64,000 nt of DNA from Caballeronia sp. M1242 (GCF_017220215.1 NZ_CP071129.1:2790001-2854000), one strand, 5' to 3'; shown: positions 10,865 through 23,539, counted from the stretch's first letter. Numbers and translations: made by a program. The notes: generated from the letters alone by a model not told the origin.

Positions 10865-12595
10865 TCAGGCGGTCTTCGCTTCGGTCAGCTTCAGTTCGTC
10901 GATCATCTGCGCGCGCATCACGAACTTCTGCACCTTGCCGGTGACCGTCATCGGCAACTCGTCGACGAAACGGATATATCGCGGAATCTTGTAGTGCGCG
11001 ATCTGCCCTTCGCAAAAAGCGCGGATTTCCTGCTCCGTCGCCTGCTCACCCGGACGCACCACGATCCATGCGCAGACTTCCTCGCCGTATTTCGCGTCGG
11101 GCACGCCGAAAACCTGAACCGACTGGATCTTGGGATGGCGGAACAAAAATTCTTCGATTTCGCGCGGATAAATGTTCTCGCCGCCGCGTATCAGCATGTC
11201 CTTTAATCGCCCGACGATATTGCAGTAACCCTCGGCGTCGAGCGTCGCGAGATCGCCAGTGTGCATCCAGCCATCGACGATCGCCTCGCGCGTCTTGGCT
11301 TCGTCGCCCCAGTAGCCTTTCATCACCGAATAACCGCGCGTGCAAAGTTCGCCCGTTTCGCCGACCGGCACGATTTGCCCGAGCGCATCGACGATCTTCA
11401 CCTCGAGATGCGGCTGAATGCGGCCGACGGTGGCCGTGCGCTTGTCGAGCGGGTCGGTCGTCGAGCTTTGGAACGATACGGGGCTCGTCTCCGTCATGCC
11501 ATAGGCGATGGTGATCTCGCTCAGGTGCATCTTCGACACCACGCGCTTCATTGTTTCGATCGGGCACGGCGAGCCCGCCATGATGCCGGTGCGCAGGCGG
11601 CTCAGGTCGTACTTCGCGAAATCGGGGTGATCCAGTTCCGCGATGAACATCGTCGGCACGCCGTGCAGCGCGGTGCAGCCCTCTTCGTGAACGGCGGCGA
11701 GCGTCGCAGCGGGATCGAACGCTTCGCCGGGAAAGACCATCGCCGCGCCCGTCGACACGCACGCGAGCACTGCCAGCACCATGCCGAAGCAGTGATACAG
11801 CGGCACGGGAATGCAGAGCGAATCGGCCTCGGTCAGGCGCATGGCCATCGCGATGAAGCGCGCGTTGTTCACGATGTTCCGATGCGTCAGCGTCGCGCCC
11901 TTCGGGTTGCCGGTCGTGCCGCTCGTGAACTGGATGTTGATCGCGTCGTGGGCGTCGAGTTTGGCTTCGAGCGAGTCGAGCCGCGCGGTGTCGACCGCGG
12001 CGCGGCCCCGGCGCATCACGTCGTCGAAATTCAGCATGCCTGGCGTGGTGCCGTCGCCCATGCGAATCACTGTGCGCAGCGCAGGCAGCTTGGCCGCGTG
12101 CAGGTCGTTGAGCTCGGCGTCGGACAACTCGGGCGCGAGTGCCTGAAGCATGTCGAGATATTTCGACGTCTTGAAGCGCTCGGCCGCGATGATGGCCGTG
12201 CAACCGACCTTCTGCAGCGCGTATTCCAGTTCGGCCAGCCGATACGCCGGGTTGATGTTCACCAGCACGGCGCCGATGCGCGCGGTAGCAAACTGCGTCA
12301 GCAGCCATTCAGCGCGATTCGGCGACCAGATGCCGACGCGATCGCCCGCTTTGAGGCCGAGTTGCAGCAGCGCGGTCGCGAGCGCGTCGACCTCGTTGGC
12401 GAACTCACGCCACGTCCAGCGGATGCTTTGTTCGCGGAACACGACGGCCGGTCGGTCTGGAAAGCGCGCGACCGTTTCCAGCAGAAAGCGCGAGACGGTG
12501 GCATCGCTGAGCGGGATATGGGTCGCGCCGCGGACATAAGAGAGGCCGTCGCGCGGTTCGATCTGCGCGCCGGCGTGCGTCGGTTCGTGTGCCAT
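10865..12595 (-). CDS. AMP-binding fatty acyl-CoA synthetase
   Basis: The 576-residue enzyme belongs to the adenylate-forming superfamily and activates a carboxylic acid, probably a medium- or long-chain fatty acid, through an acyl-AMP to the CoA thioester. Motifs in order are the P-loop [28 protein letters not shown], the adenylate-binding [16 protein letters not shown], the hinge [16 protein letters not shown] and the C-terminal lysine motif [13 protein letters not shown] lies 9 nt upstream of ATG 12595. No beta-oxidation gene is adjacent, so substrate class is inferred from resemblance only. A 10-bp-stem hairpin just beyond the stop may end the transcript. Confidence 0.9.
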   Translation of the reverse strand: MAHEPTHAGAQIEPRDGLSYVRGATHIPLSDATVSRFLLETVARFPDRPAVVFREQSIRWTWREFANEVDALATALLQLGLKAGDRVGIWSPNRAEWLLTQFATARIGAVLVNINPAYRLAELEYALQKVGCTAIIAAERFKTSKYLDMLQALAPELSDAELNDLHAAKLPALRTVIRMGDGTTPGMLNFDDVMRRGRAAVDTARLDSLEAKLDAHDAINIQFTSGTTGNPKGATLTHRNIVNNARFIAMAMRLTEADSLCIPVPLYHCFGMVLAVLACVSTGAAMVFPGEAFDPAATLAAVHEEGCTALHGVPTMFIAELDHPDFAKYDLSRLRTGIMAGSPCPIETMKRVVSKMHLSEITIAYGMTETSPVSFQSSTTDPLDKRTATVGRIQPHLEVKIVDALGQIVPVGETGELCTRGYSVMKGYWGDEAKTREAIVDGWMHTGDLATLDAEGYCNIVGRLKDMLIRGGENIYPREIEEFLFRHPKIQSVQVFGVPDAKYGEEVCAWIVVRPGEQATEQEIRAFCEGQIAHYKIPRYIRFVDELPMTVTGKVQKFVMRAQMIDELKLTEAKTA

Positions 12596-12783
12596 CGATG
12601 GACTCCGCCCGGATGAAGGCTAATTGGAAGGCCATTGTGCATGGCGACGCCGCGAGCGGGCATTCAGTGTTACCCGCAATGCTTGTCGGTCGGATCGGTC
12701 GAGGCTTCGTCGAATCAATGCGTTAGGCGCATAGCGGAAACGTCGCGCATCCGATATGCACATTTGCCGAGGCATGCCCGCAT

Positions 12784-12806
12784 AAAAAAAGCAGCCCGGA
12801 GGCTGC
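12784..12806 (-). terminator. Intrinsic terminator of the atp operon
   Basis: On the minus strand GCAGCC-TCCG-GGCTGC (12806-12791) is followed by seven T (12790-12784), 29 bp after the atpC stop. This is a textbook rho-independent terminator. Confidence 0.92.
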
Positions 12807-12834
12807 TTTCTTGACTCGCGAATGTGCGTCTCGC

Positions 12835-13260
12835 TCAGTGCTTCGCGTGCGCCTTGCGCAAACGCTGAATCGCTGCGAGCTGCGCTGCGGCATACGCCAG
12901 CTCGGCTTGCGCCGTAGCGTACTCGAGTTCGGATGCGTTGTTCTGCATCGCTTCCTCGGCGCGCTTCTTCGCTTGCTCGGCCTTGGCTTCGTCCAGATCG
13001 GCGCCGCGAATGGCGGTGTCGGCCAGCACGGTCACGATGCCCGGCTGAATCTCCAGAATGCCGCCCGCGACGAACACGAACTCTTCCGAGCCGTCTTCCG
13101 CCTCGATGCGCACCGCGCCCGGACGAATGCGCGTGATGAGCGGCGTGTGACCCGGCAGAATGCCGAGCTCACCGGACTCGCCCGGCAGCGCGACGAACTT
13201 CGCCTGGCCCGAGAAGATCTGCTCTTCCGCGCTGACGACGTCTACTTTGATGGTTGCCAT
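12835..13260 (-). CDS. atpC: ATP synthase F1 epsilon subunit
   Basis: The 141-residue epsilon subunit is part of the central stalk, coupling rotation to the catalytic head and inhibiting reverse ATP hydrolysis. It has the N-terminal beta-sandwich ([32 protein letters not shown]) and two C-terminal helices rich in A, E and K. The start is ATG 13260 with AGGAG 9-13 nt upstream. It is the last gene of the operon, 75 bp after atpD and just before the terminator. Confidence 0.96.
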   Translation of the reverse strand: MATIKVDVVSAEEQIFSGQAKFVALPGESGELGILPGHTPLITRIRPGAVRIEAEDGSEEFVFVAGGILEIQPGIVTVLADTAIRGADLDEAKAEQAKKRAEEAMQNNASELEYATAQAELAYAAAQLAAIQRLRKAHAKH

Positions 13261-13335
13261 GTTGTCCAACTCCTGGGTTGAGCGTAGTTCGAGGACGCCG
13301 GCGTGAGCCGGCGTCCGCTTCGTTACACCCGACCT

Positions 13336-14757
<1,422 letters not shown>

Positions 14758-14774
14758 TCACGCGGTCAGCAAAA

Positions 14775-15659
14775 TCAGACCGCCGCGGCGCCGCCGACGA
14801 TTTCCGACAATTCTTTCGTAATCGCAGCCTGACGGCTCTTGTTGTAGACGAGCTGCAGTTCGTTGATCACTTGTTTCGCGTTGTCCGACGCCGCCTTCAT
14901 CGCGACCATGCGCGCCGATTGCTCAGACGCCATGTTTTCCGCGACCGCCTGATAGACGAGCGCCTCGACGTAGCGCACGAGCAGGTCGTCCACCACGGTT
15001 TGCGCGTCCGGCTCGTAGATGTAATCCCACGACGTCTTCGGCGTTTCGGCTTCGCTCTCCTGCTTATGGAGATCGTCGATCGACAGCGGCAGAAGTTGTT
15101 CGATCACCGGCTCCTGCTTCATCGTGTTGACGAAGCGCGTGTACGCCAGGTACACCGCGTTGACCTTGCCTTCCGAATACAAGTCGAGCTGCACCTTGAT
15201 CGCGCCGATCAGCTTTTCCAGATGCGGCGTGTCGCCCAATTGCGTGACTTGCGACACGATACGGGCGCGCAGCCGGTTCAGAAAGCCGAGCCCCTTGCCG
15301 CCGATTGCCGACGCCTCGATGGACACGCCGCTCTGATCCAGTTCCTTGATGCGGTTCAGCGACGCACGCAGGATGTTCGTGTTCATGCCGCCGCACAGAC
15401 CCTTGTCGGTCGTGACGAGGATCAGGCCAGCCGCTTTCGCGCCGTCGTTCTTCACCATGAACGGGTGACGATACTCGGGATTCGCGGCGCTCATGTGCGC
15501 TGCGATTGCGCGGACTCGGTCAGCGTACGGACGGGCGGAACGCATGCGCTCCTGGGCGCGGCGCATCTTGGATGCGGCGACCATTTCCATCGCTTTCGTG
15601 ATCTTGCGCGTGTTCTGCACGCTCTTGATCTTGCCGCGAATTTCCTTCATTCCAGCCAT
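14775..15659 (-). CDS. atpG: ATP synthase F1 gamma subunit
   Basis: The 294-residue gamma subunit forms the rotating central shaft inside the alpha3beta3 ring. The long N-terminal coiled-coil helix ([20 protein letters not shown]) and the matching C-terminal helix ([17 protein letters not shown]) are both present, as is [10 protein letters not shown] in the Rossmann-like part. AAGGAG precedes ATG 15659. It lies between atpA (70-bp gap) and atpD. Confidence 0.97.
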   Translation of the reverse strand: MAGMKEIRGKIKSVQNTRKITKAMEMVAASKMRRAQERMRSARPYADRVRAIAAHMSAANPEYRHPFMVKNDGAKAAGLILVTTDKGLCGGMNTNILRASLNRIKELDQSGVSIEASAIGGKGLGFLNRLRARIVSQVTQLGDTPHLEKLIGAIKVQLDLYSEGKVNAVYLAYTRFVNTMKQEPVIEQLLPLSIDDLHKQESEAETPKTSWDYIYEPDAQTVVDDLLVRYVEALVYQAVAENMASEQSARMVAMKAASDNAKQVINELQLVYNKSRQAAITKELSEIVGGAAAV

Positions 15660-15729
15660 TGCTTACTCCTTGATCGAAGCCGCGCGGCGTCCATCCGATG
15701 ACGCGCCGCGCGTTGCTCCTCAGTCCCGA

Positions 15730-17271
15730 TCAATAAGCGCCCGACTTCTTGAAGTCCTTCAGCGCGGCATGCAGCGCGCCTTCGTCGTCCTTCGACAAGT
15801 CTTTGTTGTCTTCGATGCGCTTAATCAGATCGGCATGGCTCGTCTTCAGGTATTCGCGCAGGCCCTTTTCGAACGGCAGCACTTGCGCAACTTCCAGATC
15901 GTCGAGATAGCCGTTGTTGGCCGCGAACAGCGACACCGACAGCTCCCACACCTGCAGCGGCTGATACTGCGGCTGCTTCAGCAGTTCCGTCACGCGGCGG
16001 CCGCGCTCCAACTGCTTGCGGGTGGCTTCGTCGAGGTCGGACGCGAACTGCGCGAACGCCGCCAGTTCACGATACTGCGCGAGGTCGGTACGAATACCGC
16101 CCGACAGCTTCTTCACGACCTTGGTCTGAGCCGCGCCACCGACGCGCGACACCGACACGCCCGCGTTGATCGCAGGACGGATACCGGCGTTGAACAGGTC
16201 GGTTTCCAGGAAGATCTGGCCGTCGGTAATCGAGATCACGTTCGTCGGAACGAACGCGGTCACGTCGCCGGCTTGCGTTTCGATGACCGGCAGCGCCGTC
16301 AGCGAACCGCTCTTGCCCTTCACTTCGCCGTTCGTGAACTTCTCGACGTACTCTTCCGAGACGCGAGCCGCGCGCTCGAGCAGACGCGAGTGCAGATAGA
16401 ACACGTCACCCGGATACGCTTCACGGCCCGGCGGACGACGCAGGAGCAGCGAGATCTGGCGATACGCCCATGCTTGCTTGGTCAAGTCGTCATAGACGAT
16501 CAGCGCGTCTTCGCCGCGATCGCGGAAGTATTCGCCCATCGTGCAGCCGGCGTACGGCGCGAGGTATTGCATCGCTGCCGATTCCGAAGCCGAAGCCGCG
16601 ACGACAATGGTGTAAGCCATCGCGCCCGTTTCTTCGAGCTTGCGCACCACGTTCATGATCGACGAAGCCTTCTGGCCGATCGCGACGTAGATACAGATGA
16701 GGTTCTTGCCCTTCTGGTTGATGATCGCGTCGACAGCCACGGCGCTCTTGCCGCACTGACGGTCGCCGATGATCAGCTCGCGCTGACCGCGGCCGATCGG
16801 CACCATCGCGTCGATCGACTTCAGACCCGTCTGCACCGGCTGCGACACCGACTTACGCCAGATCACGCCCGGCGCGATCTTTTCGATAGCGTCGGTCATC
16901 TTGGCGTTGATCGGGCCCTTGCCGTCGATCGGGTTGCCGAGCGCATCGACCACGCGGCCGATCAATTCCGGGCCGACCGGCACTTCGAGAATGCGGCCCG
17001 TCGTCTTGACGATGTCGCCTTCGGTGATGTGCTCGTACTCACCGAGAATAACGGCGCCGACGGAGTCACGCTCGAGGTTCAGTGCAAGACCGATGGTGTT
17101 GCCCGGAAACTCGAGCATTTCGCCCTGCATCACGTCCGACAGGCCGTGGATACGCACGATACCGTCGGTCACGGAGATCACGGTGCCCTGGTTGCGAACG
17201 TCCGCGCTCGCTTCAAGGCCCTGGATCCGGCTCTTGATCAGCTCGCTGATCTCAGAGGGATTGAGTTGCAT
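15730..17271 (-). CDS. atpA: ATP synthase F1 alpha subunit
   Basis: The 513-residue non-catalytic subunit has the nucleotide-binding loop [15 protein letters not shown]; the more usual form is GDRQTGKT, and the Cys/Ser variant keeps the P-loop Lys. It also has the alpha-specific [28 protein letters not shown] and [18 protein letters not shown] segments. AGGAG lies just upstream of ATG 17271. It sits 57 bp after atpH. Confidence 0.98.
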   Translation of the reverse strand: MQLNPSEISELIKSRIQGLEASADVRNQGTVISVTDGIVRIHGLSDVMQGEMLEFPGNTIGLALNLERDSVGAVILGEYEHITEGDIVKTTGRILEVPVGPELIGRVVDALGNPIDGKGPINAKMTDAIEKIAPGVIWRKSVSQPVQTGLKSIDAMVPIGRGQRELIIGDRQCGKSAVAVDAIINQKGKNLICIYVAIGQKASSIMNVVRKLEETGAMAYTIVVAASASESAAMQYLAPYAGCTMGEYFRDRGEDALIVYDDLTKQAWAYRQISLLLRRPPGREAYPGDVFYLHSRLLERAARVSEEYVEKFTNGEVKGKSGSLTALPVIETQAGDVTAFVPTNVISITDGQIFLETDLFNAGIRPAINAGVSVSRVGGAAQTKVVKKLSGGIRTDLAQYRELAAFAQFASDLDEATRKQLERGRRVTELLKQPQYQPLQVWELSVSLFAANNGYLDDLEVAQVLPFEKGLREYLKTSHADLIKRIEDNKDLSKDDEGALHAALKDFKKSGAY

Positions 17272-17328
17272 TATTCGCTCCTGATAGTCAATTCTGTTGC
17301 GTGCCAGCTAAGGCGCTTCCAAGAAGCG

Positions 17329-17871
17329 TCAGGCGGTGAGCGCCGTCTGCATGCTGGCTAGGCGCGCGCGGACCGAGGTATCGAGCACTTCGTCGCCGAC
17401 CGTCACGCGAACGCCGCCGATCAGCGACTGATCGATTTCGACGATCGGTTTCAGCTTGCGCTCGAACTTGCGTTCGAGGCTTGCGACCAGGTCGTTCAAC
17501 TGTGCGCCTTCGAGGGGGAACGCGCTGACGATATGCGCGTCGGCCGCACCTTCACGGGCGTTCTTCAGCTCGTCGAACTGGACGGCGATTTCCGGCAGCA
17601 GCGGCAGACGATGGTTGTCCACCAGCATGCGCACGAAGTTCTTTGCCTGAGCGTTGCCCTGAGCGAGCGGCGACTTCACCGCGGCGAGCAGCAAGTCCGT
17701 GATCTGCTCGCGGCTCACTTTCGGGCTCGAGGCGACTGATTCCACTTCGGGCAGACGCGCAACCTGTGCCAGCTCCTCGACGAAGGTGGACCAGCCCGCG
17801 AGATCGCCGGTTTCGGCCACGCGGAACAGCGCTTCTGCGTAAGGACGAGCGATGGTTGCAAATTCGGCCAT
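17329..17871 (-). CDS. atpH: ATP synthase F1 delta subunit
   Basis: The 180-residue delta subunit joins the top of F1 to the peripheral stalk. It has the typical [20 protein letters not shown]-terminus, a mostly helical N-domain and the conserved C-terminal [21 protein letters not shown]. It starts 2 bp after the atpF stop, implying translational coupling. Confidence 0.96.
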   Translation of the reverse strand: MAEFATIARPYAEALFRVAETGDLAGWSTFVEELAQVARLPEVESVASSPKVSREQITDLLLAAVKSPLAQGNAQAKNFVRMLVDNHRLPLLPEIAVQFDELKNAREGAADAHIVSAFPLEGAQLNDLVASLERKFERKLKPIVEIDQSLIGGVRVTVGDEVLDTSVRARLASMQTALTA

Positions 17872-17873
17872 GA

Positions 17874-18344
17874 TCAGAGCTCGGTTTTGAGTTGATTCAG
17901 CAGATCGGCGTGAGCCTTCTGATCGACTTCGCGCCTCAGAATTTGCTCTGCGCCCTTCACGGCCAGCGCCGCGACTTCGGCACGCAGGGCTTCACGCGCC
18001 TTGACGATTTGCTGGTCGGCGTCCGCCTTGGCCTGCGCGATGATGCGCGCGGCTTCGGCTTGCGCGTTGGCCTTGATTTCTTCGGCGACGGCTGCGGCGC
18101 GCTTCTCGGCGTCAGCAATGCGCTGCTGGCCGTCGTTGCGAGCCTGCGCGAGTTCCTGGTCGACGCGCTTGTGCGCGGCTTCCAGTTCCGCCTTGCCCTT
18201 GTCGGCGGCGGCGAGGCCGTCGGCAATCTTCTTCGAGCGCTCGTCGAGGGCGTTGATCAACGGCGGCCACACGAACTTCATCGTGAACCACGCGAGGATC
18301 AGAAACACGACCATTTGCGCAAACAGGGTTGCGTTGAGATTCAC
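17874..18344 (-). CDS. atpF: ATP synthase Fo b subunit
   Basis: The 156-residue peripheral-stalk subunit has an N-terminal membrane helix ([23 protein letters not shown]) followed by a long charged coiled coil rich in A, E, K and Q (about residues 35-140). This is the normal length for bacterial b. It lies between atpE and atpH. Confidence 0.96.
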   Translation of the reverse strand: MNLNATLFAQMVVFLILAWFTMKFVWPPLINALDERSKKIADGLAAADKGKAELEAAHKRVDQELAQARNDGQQRIADAEKRAAAVAEEIKANAQAEAARIIAQAKADADQQIVKAREALRAEVAALAVKGAEQILRREVDQKAHADLLNQLKTEL

Positions 18345-18479
18345 GGTGTTTCCTTAAACGTTGCTTGATCGGAGAGTGAAACGGTTAAAAGGCGCTAACC
18401 GGCTGTTGTGCTCGATCAGCGCCTCACCCGTTCCGTTCTGCGTCCTGTCAAAAATTCGGACGCGCACTTCCGAGAAACC

Positions 18480-18839
<360 letters not shown>

Positions 18840-19691
18840 TTAGTGCGTGTCATGCGCCTGGCCGAGATACACCAGCGTCAGCATCATGAAAATGAAGGCC
18901 TGCAGGAACACGATCAGGATGTGGAACACTGCCCACACCGTGCCCGCGATCACATGGCCAATGAAGCCGAGCACGGACAGGTTCGCACCGAAGGTCCACA
19001 TGCTGCCGAGAAGCGCGATCAGCAGGAACAGCAGCTCGCCGGCGTACATGTTGCCGAAAAGTCGCATGCCGAGGGAAACCGTTTTGGCGGCGAACTCGAT
19101 GATGTTCAGCGCGAGGTTCGGAATCCACAGAACCGGATGCGAGCCGAACGGAGCGGACAGCAGTTCGTGCACGAAACCGCCGGCGCCCTTGATCTTGATG
19201 TTGTAGTAGAGCATCAGCAGCAAGACGCCCAGCGCGATGCCGATGGTGCCGTTCAAGTCGGCCGTCGGCACGATGCGATGATGCGGAAGCGCGTGCTCGA
19301 GCCCGAGCCAGCCGATCACGCGGCCAGGCAAGTCAACGGGGATGAAGTCGAGCGAGTTCATCAGCGCGACCCAGACGAACACGGTCAGCGCGAGCGGCGC
19401 GATGAAACGGCGGCTGCCGTGAATCATCGACTTCGACTGGTCCTCGACCATTTCCACGAGCATTTCGATTGCGCACTGGAAACGGCCGGGCACGCCGGAC
19501 GTCGCCCGACGAGCCGCGAGGCCCAGAATGATGATGGTCAAAAGGCCGCATACGATGGACCAGAACAGCGTGTCCAGATTCCAGACGTGGATGTCGAAGA
19601 TCGACGTCTGCGGATGCGTGGAAAGATTCTGCAAGTGGTGCGCAATGTACTCGGACGGATCCAGAGCGTGCGTTCCTTCGCTAGCTGCCAT
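18840..19691 (-). CDS. atpB: ATP synthase Fo a subunit
   Basis: The 283-residue membrane subunit forms the proton half-channels beside the c ring. It has several membrane helices, the motif [19 protein letters not shown] with the essential Arg, and a C-terminal [22 protein letters not shown]. The start ATG 19691 ([20 protein letters not shown]) matches known betaproteobacterial AtpB; the open frame runs six codons further upstream to a TTG. It follows atpI after a 184-bp gap with a 20-bp palindrome. Confidence 0.96.
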   Translation of the reverse strand: MAASEGTHALDPSEYIAHHLQNLSTHPQTSIFDIHVWNLDTLFWSIVCGLLTIIILGLAARRATSGVPGRFQCAIEMLVEMVEDQSKSMIHGSRRFIAPLALTVFVWVALMNSLDFIPVDLPGRVIGWLGLEHALPHHRIVPTADLNGTIGIALGVLLLMLYYNIKIKGAGGFVHELLSAPFGSHPVLWIPNLALNIIEFAAKTVSLGMRLFGNMYAGELLFLLIALLGSMWTFGANLSVLGFIGHVIAGTVWAVFHILIVFLQAFIFMMLTLVYLGQAHDTH

Positions 19692-19783
19692 ATCGTTAAA
19701 GCCACCCAAATTGTCAAAAATCTTTCGCCGCCTTCGCTTCCGAGCCGCCGCTTCGCGTCGCGGCTCCGGGGCGAGAGGCCCGT

Positions 19784-19803
19784 GTGCGGAACGCGTTCCG
19801 CAC
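19784..19803. promoter_or_regulatory. 20-bp perfect palindrome between atpI and atpB
   Basis: GTGCGGAACGCGTTCCGCAC is self-complementary over 20 bp and lies in the atpI-atpB gap, 93 bp before the atpB start. In RNA it would form a stable hairpin without a T-tract on either side, so it is not a standard terminator. A role as attenuator, RNA-processing site or protein operator is possible but unproven. Confidence 0.5.
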
Positions 19804-19875
19804 TCATGTTCATCCTACCTACGGCCACGCTGCGCCGCACCTACCCGGGAGGTCATGAAGACCCGCGGCGCAAGG

Positions 19876-20400
19876 TCATCGCAGCGCCATGGCCACCCAG
19901 TACGCTTTCAGCGCGACGATGTACGTGACGAGCAACGGCAGCCACAGCGCGCTCTTATACCAGAGCGCGACGGCGACGAACATAGCAATCGTCGCTCCCA
20001 TCTTGACGCCTTCGCCGATCATCCAGCTCATGATCGTCTCCGCGCCGCTTCTCGCCTTCAGGCGCGCGGCGAACAGAGCCGCAGGCACCCAGGCGATCGC
20101 TCCTCCCAGAAAGGCGGACAGCGCAGCATCGCCCGGCGGCTTGTAAAACAGCCACCAAAGCAGCGTCGCACCCAGGGACAAAACCATTTGCGCCGCCACG
20201 ACGCGATACGGCGTGACACGCGATGGACGACTCACTTGCGGGCCGAACAGCTTTTCTGCCTGATCCCGTGTGAGCGGAACGATATTGTTATCTTGCGCTT
20301 CGGCGTCCCACGAGTCGTCAGTCGAATTGCGCGGCTGATTTCCGGTGGCGTGGTTATCGCCGGTCGAGCGAGCACTGACTTGCATGTTTCGTTTGCGCAT
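19876..20400 (-). CDS. atpI: ATP synthase assembly protein I
   Basis: The 174-residue protein is the AtpI accessory factor, which helps assemble the c ring. Its first ~65 residues are polar (DNHATGNQPRNSTDDSW and LTRDQAEKLFG). Four membrane helices follow, including VVAAQMVLSLGATLLWWLF, AAIAWVPAALFAARL-like and GATIAMFVAVALWYK segments, with KARSGAETIMSWMIGEGVKMG between the helices as in AtpI. It heads the operon. The start is not certain: ATG 20400 lacks a clear ribosome binding site and an ATG five codons later is possible. Confidence 0.9.
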   Translation of the reverse strand: MRKRNMQVSARSTGDNHATGNQPRNSTDDSWDAEAQDNNIVPLTRDQAEKLFGPQVSRPSRVTPYRVVAAQMVLSLGATLLWWLFYKPPGDAALSAFLGGAIAWVPAALFAARLKARSGAETIMSWMIGEGVKMGATIAMFVAVALWYKSALWLPLLVTYIVALKAYWVAMALR

Positions 20401-20531
20401 GTGCGTCGCATTTGCCCGAGGTCCTCGCGCGAAGTACTCGCGCTTGGCTTCGGGCCTTCAACCCAGTGTCCGGAGAATCACCTTGCGCTTTCGCGGCGCT
20501 TTCGAGGTGGCCTAGCTGATAAATCCGGGGG

Positions 20532-20560
20532 ATTGTAAGCGATTGTTGTCACGGATTCAA
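20532..20560 (-). promoter_or_regulatory. Probable sigma-70 promoter of the atp operon
   Basis: Read on the minus strand, TTGAAT (20560-20555), a 17-bp spacer and TACAAT (20537-20532) lie 132 bp upstream of atpI. The rest of the 275-bp gap (20401-20675) shows no gene. Confidence 0.6.
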
Positions 20561-20675
20561 TAGTTTAGGTGCGTCAAAAGCCAAGCGGACGAACCTTAAA
20601 AAACGGTCTCAAAACCGAGATTTTTCTTGCGATTGCAAGCAGATTTTCAGATTGAAACCGATTGCGTCGGACGCT

Positions 20676-21812
20676 TCAAACGAGCGCCCAGCCGATCACC
20701 ATGGCCGCGATCCAGAAGGGTATCGACACGACGTGGAACGGCGTCCACATGCCCTTCTCGCCCGACAGACGCACAGCGATGAGATTCGCGAGCGAGCCGA
20801 TCGCCACGCCGAACCCGCCGACGCTCACGCCGAACGCGAGCGCGCGCCAGTCCTTCGAGAACTCCGCGAGCACGATGGCCGCCGGCACGTTACTGATGCC
20901 CTGCGAGAGCACCGCGCCGGCGGCGAATGCGCGCACCGGCGAGTGGATGCCGATGCGCGCAATGGCATCGTGGATGGTCGGCAACGCGGCAGCACTGCGA
21001 AGCACGATGAACATCAGCACGAAGATGAGCAGCAGGAGGTAGTCGATCTTCAGCACGACCTCGCGTCGCCAGAGGAGGAAGCCGACGGCCAGCGCTGCCA
21101 GCGCGGGACCCGCGTGATGCGCGTCCGCCAGCGCGACGAAAACGCCGAACGCGACGATGCTGATGCCGCATAGTCTCCGGTCGACCCGATGCGCCTCCGC
21201 ATCGCCCGAGAGGTCGAGCGGCGTCGCGCGAAACATCGCGAAAGTCAGCGCGAACAACAGTGCCATCAGCGCCGCGCACAACGGCAGCAGGTTCCACACG
21301 AAGACGCCGAAGGGAACGCCGCTCGTCTGCCAGAGAAACAGGTTCTGAGGATTGCCGAGCGGAGTCAAAATCGAGCCGGCATTGACTGCCAGCGCGATCA
21401 CGATCACGAGCTTCTTGATCGGCAGCGGCGCCAGCTTGTTGAGCGACAGCGCGAGCGGGACGACGGCGAACAGCGCGACATCGTTCGTCAGCAGCGTGGA
21501 CAGGCCGGCCGCCAGCGCGACAAGTAGCAGCGCCAGCCCGCGCTCGCCATGTATGTGATGCACCAGCCGATGCGCCGCCCACATTAGGAATCCTGACAAT
21601 TCTATAGCTTTGGTCAGGATCAGCAGACCGGCGAGCGTGAGCACCGTCTGCCAGTCGACCAGACCCGGCAGCGCCGTCAACGGTTGCGGACGGACGATCT
21701 CGATGAGAACCAGCGCGAGCACGAGTATCGCGAGCACCGGTTCCTTCGTGATCGTCTTCCAGATGCGTGCCGGCAAGTCGGGGCGCACGCCCTTGGCATC
21801 GAGCTCGGACAA
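20676..21812 (-). CDS. SLC13/ArsB-type anion permease
   Basis: The 378-residue protein has about ten or eleven hydrophobic segments and the ion-transporter-superfamily pattern shared by citrate/anion and arsenite permeases. Re-entrant-loop motifs LLTNDVALFAVVPLAL and GSILTPLGNPQN lie in the first half, and QGISNVPAAIVLAEF and GFGVAIGSLANLIAVRL in the second, showing the internal repeat. The substrate is not clear; dicarboxylates or other anions are possible. The start is a TTG at 21812 supported by AAGGG 7 nt upstream, and no in-frame ATG occurs before the first helices. It begins 15 bp after the parB stop, so it is likely co-transcribed with parAB. Confidence 0.85.
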   Translation of the reverse strand: MSELDAKGVRPDLPARIWKTITKEPVLAILVLALVLIEIVRPQPLTALPGLVDWQTVLTLAGLLILTKAIELSGFLMWAAHRLVHHIHGERGLALLLVALAAGLSTLLTNDVALFAVVPLALSLNKLAPLPIKKLVIVIALAVNAGSILTPLGNPQNLFLWQTSGVPFGVFVWNLLPLCAALMALLFALTFAMFRATPLDLSGDAEAHRVDRRLCGISIVAFGVFVALADAHHAGPALAALAVGFLLWRREVVLKIDYLLLLIFVLMFIVLRSAAALPTIHDAIARIGIHSPVRAFAAGAVLSQGISNVPAAIVLAEFSKDWRALAFGVSVGGFGVAIGSLANLIAVRLSGEKGMWTPFHVVSIPFWIAAMVIGWALV

Positions 21813-21827
21813 GATCGACCCTTGCCT

Positions 21828-22727
21828 TTACGCTGCGGGCGTCGGCGTTTCGATGCTGCCGCGCAGCTTCGTCAGAATGCCTTCGAGCGCGTCCAGATTG
21901 CCGAAGTCGATCGTGACCTTACCGCGCCCCCGGCCGCCGACCTTGATCTTCACGCTGGCCGCGAGCAGATCCGACAACTCCTCCTCCAGACGACGCGTGT
22001 CGCGTCCGCCGTCGCTTGGCGGGCGCGCCTTCGCGGGCGTCTGCTTCAGCGTCGCGGCGACGAGGCGCTCGGTTTCCCGCACCGACAAGCGGCGGTTCAC
22101 TACATGGTTGGCCAACTGAATCTGCGTGGCGGCGTCGACGGACAAGAGCGCGCGCGCGTGCCCCATGTCGAGGTCGCCGGCGAGGAGCATCGTCTGAACA
22201 GGCGACGCTAGATTCAACAGACGCAGCAGGTTCGACACCGCGCTCCGCGAACGCCCGACTGCTTCGGCGGCTTGTTCGTGCGTGAAGCTGAATTCGTCGA
22301 GCAGGCGCTGGATGCCCTGCGCTTCTTCCAGCGGGTTCAGGTCCTCGCGCTGGATGTTCTCGATCAGCGCCATCGCCGCGGCCGCCTGATCGGGGACGTT
22401 CTTCACGAGCACCGGCACTTCGTCGAGACCGGCAAGACGCGCCGCGCGGAAACGCCGTTCGCCCGCGATGATCTCGTAATGATCGTTGCCGACGGAGCGC
22501 ACGAGAATCGGCTGCATCAAGCCCTGCGCACGAATGCTCGAGGCGAGCTCCTGCAACGCGCCTTCGTCCATGCGCGTGCGCGGCTGGTACTTGCCTGCTT
22601 GCAGCTTGTCGAGCGCCAGCACCGTCGGCGTGCCCTCGCCGCGCACGGCTTCCGTGATGTCGACGCTGCCGCCGAGCAATGCGTCGAGACCGCGGCCCAA
22701 ACCCTTTTTCTTCATCACAGCGTTCAT
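21828..22727 (-). CDS. parB: Chromosome-partitioning protein ParB
   Basis: The 299-residue CTP-dependent clamp loads at parS sites and organises the origin region. It starts MNAVMKKKGLGRGLDALLGG as in chromosomal ParB. Conserved parts follow: the CTP-binding region LQAGKYQPR and IIAGERRFRAARLAGL, VLVKNVPDQAAAAMALIENIQREDLNPLEEA, the helix-turn-helix FTHEQAAEAVGRSRSAVSNLLRLL and a C-terminal dimerisation domain. Its start overlaps the parA stop by 4 nt (ATGA), so the two are translationally coupled. Two perfect parS targets lie 2 and 3.6 kb away. Confidence 0.97.
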   Translation of the reverse strand: MNAVMKKKGLGRGLDALLGGSVDITEAVRGEGTPTVLALDKLQAGKYQPRTRMDEGALQELASSIRAQGLMQPILVRSVGNDHYEIIAGERRFRAARLAGLDEVPVLVKNVPDQAAAAMALIENIQREDLNPLEEAQGIQRLLDEFSFTHEQAAEAVGRSRSAVSNLLRLLNLASPVQTMLLAGDLDMGHARALLSVDAATQIQLANHVVNRRLSVRETERLVAATLKQTPAKARPPSDGGRDTRRLEEELSDLLAASVKIKVGGRGRGKVTIDFGNLDALEGILTKLRGSIETPTPAA

Positions 22728-23539
22728 TTCGGTTCCTCCGTCGGCGTTTCCTGCCGCATCGATTGGGGTTGCAGCGCGCGCAAGCGCTCGATCATTTCCG
22801 CGCCGAACTGGACGTACGCCTGCGCGCCGCGCGACGCCTTGTCGAACACGACGCCTGGCAAGCCGTAGCTGGGCGCCTCGGCGAGACGCACGTTGCGCGG
22901 GATGACGACATCGAACACCTTGTCGCCGAAGTGCGCCTTCAGTTGATCCGATACCTGCTGCTGCAGCGTGATCCGCGGATCGAACATCACGCGCAACAGT
23001 CCGATCACCTTGAGGTCGCGGTTGAGATTGGCGTGAATCTGCTTGATGGTGTTGACGAGGTCCGAGAGACCTTCGAGCGCGAAGTATTCGCACTGCATCG
23101 GGATGATGACGCCGTGCGCCGCGCACAGCGCGTTCAGCGTAAGCAGCGACAATGCGGGCGGACAATCGATCAGCACGAAATCATAGTCCGGCGCTATGTC
23201 GGCAATCGCGGCGCGTAGAATGCGCTCGCGGTTTTCCATGCCGACCAACTCCACTTCCGCGCCCGCCAGTTCGCGATTTGCCGGCAGCACATCGTAGCCC
23301 ACGGATTCCGGACTCACGCGTGCTTCGCGCAACGTGACGCCATCTACCAGCACCTCGTACACCGTGTTCTCGCAGGCGGCTTTGTCCACGCCGCTGCCCA
23401 TCGTCGCGTTCCCCTGCGGATCGAGGTCGATCAACAGCACGCGTTGGCCGAGACCCGCGAGACTGGCTGCCAAGTTCACTGCTGTCGTCGTCTTTCCAAC
23501 GCCGCCCTTCTGATTTGCGACGCAGAAGATTTTTGCCAT
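22724..23539 (-). CDS. parA: Chromosome-partitioning ATPase ParA
   Basis: The 271-residue ATPase has the deviant Walker A box KGGVGKTTTAVNLAASLA at residue 11 and the ParA/Soj features VLLIDLDPQGNATMGSGVD and FVLIDCPPALSLLTLNAL. It works with ParB to move the duplicated origin regions apart. It lacks the extra N-terminal DNA-binding domain of many plasmid ParAs, so it is the chromosomal type. It is preceded by rsmG (60-bp gap), the gene order usual for primary chromosomes. Confidence 0.97.
   Translation of the reverse strand: MAKIFCVANQKGGVGKTTTAVNLAASLAGLGQRVLLIDLDPQGNATMGSGVDKAACENTVYEVLVDGVTLREARVSPESVGYDVLPANRELAGAEVELVGMENRERILRAAIADIAPDYDFVLIDCPPALSLLTLNALCAAHGVIIPMQCEYFALEGLSDLVNTIKQIHANLNRDLKVIGLLRVMFDPRITLQQQVSDQLKAHFGDKVFDVVIPRNVRLAEAPSYGLPGVVFDKASRGAQAYVQFGAEMIERLRALQPQSMRQETPTEEPK

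Noticed and set aside
21828..23165. ParB read with a long N-terminal extension
   Set aside because: The extension lies over parA in another frame. The true ParB N-terminus and the ATGA overlap with parA place the start at 22727.
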